A stretch of DNA of 5,505 nucleotides, taken from NCBI GenBank assembly GCA_021324035.1, contig JAJPJU010000218.1, forward strand, positions 1-5,505, in the 5' to 3' direction. The DNA is from Spartobacteria bacterium (GTDB lineage: Bacteria > Verrucomicrobiota > Verrucomicrobiia > Chthoniobacterales > UBA10450). Each line of letters starts with the position of its first letter. Positions within the stretch are counted from its first letter, which is position 1. The notes under the pieces were generated by a model, which saw nothing but the letters and a program-made list of their open reading frames with translations, had not been told where the DNA came from and ran no database searches. Of the stretch, positions 1-4,939 are shown piece after piece. The position numbers and the translations under genes are program-made.

Positions 1-504
1 ACGCACCGTCATCTCCAGACTCTTCGCCGCGTAATCCTGCTCGCATGGCCATGGCGGGCATTCGTCGAGTACCATCGCGATATCACTTCCAAGCGCCGCT
101 TGAATTTCCATCGCGATCTCCGGCGAAATAAACGCCGGCGTTCCATCCACGTGGTTTTGAAATCGCACGCCCTCCTCGGAAATTTTGCGCAATTTCGCCA
201 GAGAGAAAATCTGGTAGCCGCCACTATCGGTCAGGATCGGTCCGCTCCAATTCATGAATCGATGCAGTCCGCCAAAATGTTTGATCACGTCGAGGCCCGG
301 TCGCACAAACAGGTGATATGTATTTCCGAGAATGATTTGCGCGCTCAATTCGCGCAACTCGCGCGGACTTACTGCCTTGACCGATCCCTGAGTGCCGACT
401 GGCATGAAGGCCGGCGTTTCGATTGCGCCGTGGGCCGTTAGTAATCGCCCGGAACGCGCTTTTGAGTCTCGATCCTTGGCCAGCAGTTCGAACGTTTCCT
501 GCAT
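1..504 (-). CDS. tgt: tRNA-guanine transglycosylase, N-terminal part (runs off left edge)
   Basis: Bacterial Tgt replaces the wobble guanine of GUN-anticodon tRNAs (Asp, Asn, His, Tyr) with the queuosine precursor preQ1, in the cytoplasm. The frame is open for 168 codons from an ATG at 504 to the left edge. Family motifs appear in order: TPAFMPVGTQGSVKAV near residues 30-45, LGNTYHL near 62-68, TDSGGYQIFSL from 92 with the substrate-binding Asp at 93, then VLDECPPWP near the edge. The catalytic nucleophile Asp and the zinc-binding Cys/His cluster lie in the missing C-terminal part. I chose the ATG at 504 because MQETFELLAKD matches the usual short Tgt N-terminus. The frame stays open upstream to a stop near 583, and a GTG at 531 is a less likely alternative. 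No strong Shine-Dalgarno precedes the ATG. The gene diverges from rpsL. Identity is near certain; the exact start is less so. Confidence 0.95.
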   Translation of the reverse strand, partial: MQETFELLAKDRDSKARSGRLLTAHGAIETPAFMPVGTQGSVKAVSPRELRELSAQIILGNTYHLFVRPGLDVIKHFGGLHRFMNWSGPILTDSGGYQIFSLAKLRKISEEGVRFQNHVDGTPAFISPEIAMEIQAALGSDIAMVLDECPPWPCEQDYAAKSLEMTVR

Positions 505-543
505 TGGAAAGAGAGATTCCGCGAGTTCCACGAAATAACAATT

Positions 544-572
544 CGCGCGCAAAATATTCTTTGCGGGGCGCG
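544..572. repeat. Imperfect inverted repeat in the divergent intergenic region
   Basis: CGCAAA (548-553) and TTTGCG (560-565) are perfect inverted arms around the 6-nt centre ATATTC. The outer arms CGCG (544-547) and CGCG (569-572) also pair if three Gs (566-568) bulge out, giving ten pairs in total. The repeat lies between tgt and rpsL and covers the proposed -35 hexamer of the rpsL promoter. It could be an operator, an RNA hairpin in a longer transcript, or chance in a GC-rich spacer. The symmetry is plainly visible, but a function is not shown. Confidence 0.45.
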
Positions 573-589
573 ATTTTCTCCTCTATAGT
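561..589 (+). promoter_or_regulatory. Candidate sigma70-type promoter for the rpsL operon
   Basis: The -35 is TTGCGG at 561-566 (first three bases match consensus) and the -10 is TATAGT at 584-589 (five of six match), separated by an optimal 17 bp. The AT-rich AAAATATTC at 551-559 sits where a proximal UP element would be. The bases just after the -10 (CGCGGC) are GC-rich, a discriminator type linked in Proteobacteria to stringent control of translation genes; applying that here is inference. Transcription would start near 596-598, giving a leader of about 100 nt. It is the best promoter match in the 190-bp spacer, but it rests on sequence alone. Confidence 0.45.
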
Positions 590-694
590 CGCGGCTCACC
601 GCATCAGGCGCGTGACAGTGTGTTAACGCGTTTGGGCGGGTTTTTTGTCGTCCGGATTTTGACCCCGTTCGGGCGGCGCTTTGTTTGGATAAAC

Positions 695-1123
695 ATGCCC
701 ACGATTAACCAGTTGATTCGGAAAGGACGACGGAAGATGTCGGTGAAATCGAAGTCACCGGCTCTGACCAATTGTCCTCAACGCCGCGGCGTTTGCGTGC
801 AGGTGATGACGCGCACCCCGAAGAAGCCGAATTCCGCTCTTCGCAAAGTCGCCAAGGTCCGCTTGACGAACGGCCAGGAAGTGATTGCCTACATTCCAGG
901 CGAAGGGCACAACTTGCAGGAGCACTCGATCGTGCTCGTGCGCGGGGGACGCGTGAAAGATTTGCCGGGCGTGCGCTATCACATTGTGCGTGGCACGCTC
1001 GACTCGCTCGGCGTCGATGGGAGACGCCGAAGTCGTTCCAAATATGGAGCGAAGCGCCCGAAAGGTGGCGCAGCTGGCGGAGGCGGAGCAGCGAAAGCAG
1101 CCCCGGCCGCGGAGAAGAAGTAA
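695..1123 (+). CDS. rpsL: 30S ribosomal protein S12 (uS12), with Gly/Ala/Lys C-terminal tail
   Basis: S12 lies at the 30S decoding centre and helps control tRNA selection and fidelity. The 142-residue product starts MPTINQLIRKGRRK. It contains CPQRRGVC (27-34), the loop TPKKPNSALRK (41-51) and the loop GGRVKDLPGVRYH (84-96). Lys43 and Lys88, where streptomycin-resistance changes arise in E. coli, are both the sensitive-type lysine, and Asp89, the usual RimO methylthiolation site, is present. The family core ends at SKYGAKRPK (residue 123). A 19-residue low-complexity Gly/Ala/Lys tail follows, absent in E. coli but reminiscent of the Thermus S12 tail. The ATG at 695 is chosen because residues 2-14 are conserved S12; an upstream in-frame GTG at 620 would add 25 unrelated residues. 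The ribosome site is weak (GGA at 687-689). First gene of the operon. Confidence 0.98.
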   Translation: MPTINQLIRKGRRKMSVKSKSPALTNCPQRRGVCVQVMTRTPKKPNSALRKVAKVRLTNGQEVIAYIPGEGHNLQEHSIVLVRGGRVKDLPGVRYHIVRGTLDSLGVDGRRRSRSKYGAKRPKGGAAGGGGAAKAAPAAEKK

Positions 1124-1145
1124 ATTTTGAAACAAAAGACCGACA

Positions 1146-1619
1146 ATGTCGCGACGGAAGAGAGTTTACAAAAAAGAAGAGCGCGTCGACTCCCGCTACG
1201 GGAGCCCGGCGGTCGCGCGGCTTATCACTACCGTGATGAAGCGTGGCAAGAAATCGCTCGCCGAACGCATTGTCTACACCGCGATTGATAAATCGCGCGA
1301 AGGATCCGATTCGGTCGATCCGCTCGAGGTCTTAAACAAGGCCCTCGAAAACGTTCGGCCGCGCCTGGAGGTAAAATCACGTCGGGTTGGGGGCGCGACT
1401 TATCAAGTGCCTTTGGAGGTACCCCCGGCACGCCAGATGTCGCTCGCCATGCGGTGGATCGTGCAATACGCCGATACTCGCAAAGGCATGCCGATGGCGC
1501 AGGCATTGGCCGCAGAGATCAAGGACGCAGCCGCTGGTCAGGGCAACGCGATCAAGAAACGTGAAGACACTCACAAAATGGCGCAGGCAAACCGCGCCTT
1601 TGCGCACTTCCGCTGGTAA
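1146..1619 (+). CDS. rpsG: 30S ribosomal protein S7 (uS7)
   Basis: S7 is the primary binder of the 16S rRNA 3' major domain. It nucleates assembly of the 30S head and sits near the E-site tRNA. The product has 157 residues, the normal bacterial length. Diagnostic segments are a basic N-terminus with DSRYGS (15-20), the hairpin signature RRVGGATYQVPLEV (79-92), AMRWIV shortly after, and the C-terminal KKREDTHKMAQANRAFAHFRW-type helix ending at 157. The gene begins 22 nt after rpsL. The short A-rich gap contains no Shine-Dalgarno, so initiation probably relies on coupling to rpsL or on an unstructured leader. In E. coli S7 represses its operon by binding a rpsL-rpsG spacer of roughly 100 nt; a 22-nt gap cannot hold that structure. 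Identity is certain. Confidence 0.98.
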   Translation: MSRRKRVYKKEERVDSRYGSPAVARLITTVMKRGKKSLAERIVYTAIDKSREGSDSVDPLEVLNKALENVRPRLEVKSRRVGGATYQVPLEVPPARQMSLAMRWIVQYADTRKGMPMAQALAAEIKDAAAGQGNAIKKREDTHKMAQANRAFAHFRW

Positions 1620-1624
1620 TTGTT

Positions 1625-3805
1625 ATGGCGACCGCGACAGCAGAGAAAAAAACAGCGGCCGCGAAAGGTCCGAACTCGCCGAATCGCAAGTTCCCGCTGG
1701 AGCGGACACGCAACATCGGCATCGCGGCCCACATTGACGCCGGCAAAACCACGATCACCGAGCGCGTGCTGTTTTACACCGGCATGATCCACAAGATGGG
1801 CGAGGTGCACGAAGGCACCACCGTTACCGACTGGATGGAACAGGAACGCGAGCGCGGAATCACGATTACATCCGCGGCAACAACCTGCAGTTGGTCGCAG
1901 AAAAAAGAAGAAGGCGTTTACAAGATTTTCGAAGGCATCAAGCAGCGCATCAACATCATCGACACCCCCGGTCACGTGGATTTCACGGCGGAAGTCGAGC
2001 GTTCGTTGCGAGTGTTGGACGGAGCAATTGCCGTTTTTGACGGCGTCGCCGGTGTGCAGCCACAATCCGAAACGGTTTGGCGGCAGGCGACGAAATACAA
2101 CGTCCCGCGGCTCGCGTTTATTAATAAGATGGATCGCGTCGGAGCCGATTTCGCCATGTCGGTCGACAGCATTCACAAGAAGCTGGGGGCGAATGCCTGG
2201 CCGGTTTTGTTGCCCCTCGGTCGTGAAGATCAGCTTCGCGGCCAGCTCGACGTTATTAATAAGAAGGCCATCATCTATTCCGATAGCGATCAGATGGGAT
2301 CGACCTATGAAGTGACGGATGTCCCTGAAGAACATGTGGCCGCTGTCGACAAGGCATACAAAGAACTGGTCGAGCAAATCTCGAATATCGACGACGAAAT
2401 CGCCGAAGTCGTTTTGGAAGAAAAGCCGATCACGCCGCAGCTTTTGAAGGCCGCAATTCGCCGCCAAACGATTGCGAACAAATTTGTGCCGGTCATCGGC
2501 GGTTCGGCTTTAAAAAACATCGGCGTGCAATATCTGGTCGACGCGGTCGTCGATTATTTGCCGAGTCCTCTCGATATTCCGCCGGCCAAAGGTCAAAACC
2601 CTGACACACACGAGCCGATGGAAGCGATCACGGACGACAACGCGACGTTTTGCTCGATCGCGTTCAAGCTGTGGAGCGATCCGTTCGTCGGCAAACTCGT
2701 TTTCTTCCGCGTTTATTCCGGCACGCTGAGCAAAGGCGATACGGTTTACAATCCGCGCACGAACAAGCGCGAGCGCATCTCGCGTTTGATCCAAATTCAA
2801 GCCGACAAGCGCGAAGATATCGAAACGTGTTATTCGGGCGACATTGCGGCGATTGTTGGAATTAAGAACATCACGACCGGCGACACCCTTTGCGATGAAG
2901 ATCATCCAATCTTGCTGGAGCCGCCGTCGTTCCCCGACCCGGTTATTTCAATGGCGATTGAACCGAAGACGAAAGTCGACCAGGAGAAGATGGGCGTCGC
3001 TTTACAGCGCCTCGCCGAAGAGGATCCGACCTTCCGAGTTTACACCCACGAAGATACCGGCCAGACGATCATCGCCGGCATGGGTGAGTTGCATTTGGAA
3101 ATCATTCGCGACCGCATGTTCCGTGAGTTCAAAGTCGACGCGAACGCGGGCAAGCCGCAAATTGCCTATCGCGAAACAATCACTACGAACGCGCATGGTG
3201 TCGGCAAGTTGATCAAACAATCCGGCGGTCGTGGTCAGTACGGCCACGTCGAAGTCGATCTTCGTCCGGCCGAGCGCGGCAAAGGTTTGATGCTCGAGAA
3301 TCGAATCGTCGGCGGAATTATTCCGCGCGAATACATCCCGGCCTGCAAGAAAGGCATCGAGGAAGCAATGCTCGACGGCGTTCTCGGCGGCTATCCCGTC
3401 GTCGATGTCGAGTGCGACATTGTCTTCGGAAGTTTCCACGAAGTCGATTCGAACGAACTCGCGTTCAAGATGGCGGCAATCTTTGCGATGAAAGACGGAT
3501 TCCGCGCAGCCAAGCCGATCCTGCTCGAGCCGATCATGAAGGTGGAAAACATTACGCCGGAAGAATATCAGGGTGATATTTGCGGTGACTTAAGCCGCCG
3601 TCGCGGAAGCATTCAAAGCATCGAATCGCGCGGCAATCTGGCAATTGTTCACGCGCTGGTGCCGCTGGCGGAACTTTTCGGTTACGCGACCGCTATCCGC
3701 TCGTTGTCAAAAGGCCGCTCGAGTTACTCGATGGAGCCGTCCCACTTTGAACAGGTGCCCGCCAATTTGGTGGCCGCCATTCTCGATCAAAAGGAGAAGA
3801 AATAA
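1625..3805 (+). CDS. fusA: Translation elongation factor G (EF-G)
   Basis: EF-G is the GTPase that moves tRNA and mRNA through the ribosome after peptide transfer and, with RRF, recycles ribosomes. The product has 726 residues (E. coli has 704). The GTPase domain shows the P-loop AHIDAGKTT (35-43), the switch I segment ERERGIT (74-80), DTPGH (113-117) with catalytic His117, NKMD (167-170) and the SAL G5 motif (294-296). Later come the domain III segment AGMGELHLEIIRDR, domain IV SGGRGQYGHV and FGSFHEVDS with its conserved His, and domain V GDLSRRRG. It resembles canonical translocating EF-G. Two size differences stand out: an Ala/Lys-rich N-terminus about 18 residues longer than in E. coli, and a longer stretch (88-107) between switch I and DTPGH. 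The gene starts 5 nt after rpsG without a Shine-Dalgarno, implying coupling, and its stop overlaps rpsJ. No tuf follows. Confidence 0.98.
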   Translation: MATATAEKKTAAAKGPNSPNRKFPLERTRNIGIAAHIDAGKTTITERVLFYTGMIHKMGEVHEGTTVTDWMEQERERGITITSAATTCSWSQKKEEGVYKIFEGIKQRINIIDTPGHVDFTAEVERSLRVLDGAIAVFDGVAGVQPQSETVWRQATKYNVPRLAFINKMDRVGADFAMSVDSIHKKLGANAWPVLLPLGREDQLRGQLDVINKKAIIYSDSDQMGSTYEVTDVPEEHVAAVDKAYKELVEQISNIDDEIAEVVLEEKPITPQLLKAAIRRQTIANKFVPVIGGSALKNIGVQYLVDAVVDYLPSPLDIPPAKGQNPDTHEPMEAITDDNATFCSIAFKLWSDPFVGKLVFFRVYSGTLSKGDTVYNPRTNKRERISRLIQIQADKREDIETCYSGDIAAIVGIKNITTGDTLCDEDHPILLEPPSFPDPVISMAIEPKTKVDQEKMGVALQRLAEEDPTFRVYTHEDTGQTIIAGMGELHLEIIRDRMFREFKVDANAGKPQIAYRETITTNAHGVGKLIKQSGGRGQYGHVEVDLRPAERGKGLMLENRIVGGIIPREYIPACKKGIEEAMLDGVLGGYPVVDVECDIVFGSFHEVDSNELAFKMAAIFAMKDGFRAAKPILLEPIMKVENITPEEYQGDICGDLSRRRGSIQSIESRGNLAIVHALVPLAELFGYATAIRSLSKGRSSYSMEPSHFEQVPANLVAAILDQKEKK
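3791..3796 (+). promoter_or_regulatory. Strong Shine-Dalgarno for rpsJ inside the fusA 3' end
   Basis: AAGGAG ends 8 nt before the rpsJ ATG at 3805, which is ideal spacing. It lies within the last codons of fusA. With the TAATG stop/start overlap it supports both de novo initiation and reinitiation by ribosomes ending fusA. It is the clearest ribosome-binding site in the window. Confidence 0.85.
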
Positions 3806-4116
3806 TGGCGGAAGGACAAAAAATTCGGATTCGGCTGAAAGCGTTCGATCATCGAATGCTCGATCAGTCCGCGGTTGATATCGTTGAGACTGCGAAGCGC
3901 ACCGGAGCGCGTGTGGCCGGCCCAATTCCGCTGCCGACCTTGATCGAGAAATTCACGGTGAACCGTTCGCCTCACGTCGACAAGAAATCGATGGAACAAT
4001 TTGAAATCCGCACCCATAAGCGGTTGCTCGACATTATCGAGCCGACCGCGAAGACGGTGGATGAGTTGAAGAAACTGAACCTGCCCGCGGGCGTTGATAT
4101 CACGATTAAAATTTAG
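3805..4116 (+). CDS. rpsJ: 30S ribosomal protein S10 (uS10 / NusE)
   Basis: S10 is a 30S head protein whose long loop reaches into the rRNA. As NusE it also pairs with NusB in antitermination and with NusG in transcription-translation coupling. The 103 residues equal the E. coli length. Signatures are the KIRIRLKAFDHRMLDQ strand (6-21), IVETAKRTGARVAGPIPLPT (26-45), the SPHV loop, QFEIRTHKRL and a C-terminal GVDITIKI strand. The start codon shares one base with the fusA stop (TAATG). In many bacteria rpsJ opens its own S10 operon behind a leader that L4 controls; here no leader exists, so transcription must come through fusA or from an unseen promoter within it. Confidence 0.98.
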   Translation: MAEGQKIRIRLKAFDHRMLDQSAVDIVETAKRTGARVAGPIPLPTLIEKFTVNRSPHVDKKSMEQFEIRTHKRLLDIIEPTAKTVDELKKLNLPAGVDITIKI

Positions 4117-4145
4117 CTGCTTGAGAATTTTCCCACGTCGCCAAC

Positions 4146-4901
4146 ATGAGCATCGGTTTACTAGGACAAAAAATCGGCATGACCAGCGTCTACGACGCCA
4201 ATGGCCGGCTGCATCCTGTGACCGTGATTGCAGCGGGGGATAATGTTCTGCTTCGTCGCCTGACAAACGATAACGACGGGTATTGCGCGGTCCAGGTCGG
4301 CTTTGGCCCGCAAAAAGAATCGCGCGTCAACAAGTCCGAGCTTGGCAATTTCAAGAAAGCGAACGTCGGGCCGCAACGGTTTGTTCGCGAGTTCCGGATG
4401 AAGGCCGATCTCCCGGAGGGCGAAGTAAATTTGAGCGTCACCCAATTTCAGCCGGGCGATTTCGTTGACGTGATTGGCCGTTCGAAGGGCAAGGGCTTCC
4501 AAGGTGTGATGAAAAAGCACAACTTTGCCGGCCAGGGCGCGGCCCACGGTTCCAAAACCCATCGCCGAAACGGTGCAATCGGTAATCGTTCAACCCCGGG
4601 ACGGATTTGGAAAAACATGGGCATGCCCGGTCACATGGGCGACGAACGAGTGACCGTTCAAAATTTGCAGGTCATTCAGGTCCGCGAGGCCGATAAAGTA
4701 ATTTTGATCAGTGGCGCAGTCCCTGGTTGTAACGGGAGCTACGTAGTCGTTAGGCCGGCGATCAAGAATCCGGGCGCACTAGTCGCGTTACATCATCAAC
4801 ATGCGGAAGCAGAGGCAGCTGCGCTCGCCAAGAAACCGAAGAAAGCGGGCGAACTGGCCGAAGAGAAAAAGGCTGCAGCCAAGGAAGCAGCTAGGAAATG
4901 A
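4146..4901 (+). CDS. rplC: 50S ribosomal protein L3 (uL3), with Ala/Lys/Glu-rich C-terminal tail
   Basis: L3 binds 23S rRNA early in 50S assembly, and its central loop reaches toward the peptidyl-transferase centre. The product has 251 residues against 209 in E. coli. It starts with the typical SIGLLGQKIGMTSVYD segment. GRSKGKGFQG (111-120) begins the long loop, followed by KKHNF, HGSKTHRRNGAIGNRSTPGR and HMGDERVTVQ (from 163), with a GAVPG turn near the end of the core. The Gln that PrmB methylates in E. coli aligns with Ser in GNRSTPG, so that modification is probably absent. The core ends near Lys207. The last 44 residues form a low-complexity charged tail, probably a helix or unstructured. 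The gene begins 29 nt after rpsJ with no Shine-Dalgarno at proper spacing. Its TGA overlaps the rplD ATG. Confidence 0.97.
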   Translation: MSIGLLGQKIGMTSVYDANGRLHPVTVIAAGDNVLLRRLTNDNDGYCAVQVGFGPQKESRVNKSELGNFKKANVGPQRFVREFRMKADLPEGEVNLSVTQFQPGDFVDVIGRSKGKGFQGVMKKHNFAGQGAAHGSKTHRRNGAIGNRSTPGRIWKNMGMPGHMGDERVTVQNLQVIQVREADKVILISGAVPGCNGSYVVVRPAIKNPGALVALHHQHAEAEAAALAKKPKKAGELAEEKKAAAKEAARK

Positions 4902-4939
4902 GCGCGAAAGTTTTAACCAAAGCCGCAGCCAAGGAAGCG
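4869..4939 (+). repeat. Two near-identical 21-nt copies encoding KAAAKEA at the rplC/rplD junction
   Basis: Copy one is 4869-4889 in the rplC tail and copy two is 4919-4939 in the rplD N-terminus, offset by 50 bp. They share an uninterrupted 14-nt core (GCAGCCAAGGAAGC) and differ at three positions, all third codon bases. Because 50 leaves remainder 2 on division by 3, each copy lies in the frame of its own gene, so both genes encode Lys-Ala-Ala-Ala-Lys-Glu-Ala. The bases flanking the two copies are not alike. Confidence 0.7.
4881..4887 (+). promoter_or_regulatory. Probable Shine-Dalgarno for rplD inside rplC
   Basis: AAGGAAG ends 10 nt before the rplD ATG at 4898, a slightly long but workable spacing. 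A second AGGAA directly abuts the ATG and is too close to act. Since ATGA joins rplC and rplD, reinitiation probably contributes. Confidence 0.5.

Noticed and set aside
578..584. Strong AGAGGAG on the minus strand as the tgt ribosome-binding site
   Set aside because: No start codon lies at proper spacing, the tgt frame has a stop right there, and the tgt ATG is over 70 nt away; it overlaps the plus-strand -10 by chance.
634..646. GGGCGGG followed by six Ts as an intrinsic terminator
   Set aside because: No complementary CCCGCCC arm lies upstream, so there is no stem directly before the T run.
620..694. In-frame upstream extension of rpsL from a GTG at 620
   Set aside because: The added 25 residues do not resemble S12, while MPTINQLIRKG at 695 matches the family N-terminus exactly.
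723..739. Internal rpsL start at ATG 737 with a good Shine-Dalgarno (AAGGA at 723-727)
   Set aside because: It would remove the conserved S12 N-terminus (residues 2-14), so the purine-rich run is probably just Gly/Arg/Lys codons.
1571..2467. Long minus-strand open frame of 298 codons opposite fusA
   Set aside because: It mirrors the codon bias of fusA, has no recognisable domain or ribosome site, and lies opposite an unquestioned gene.
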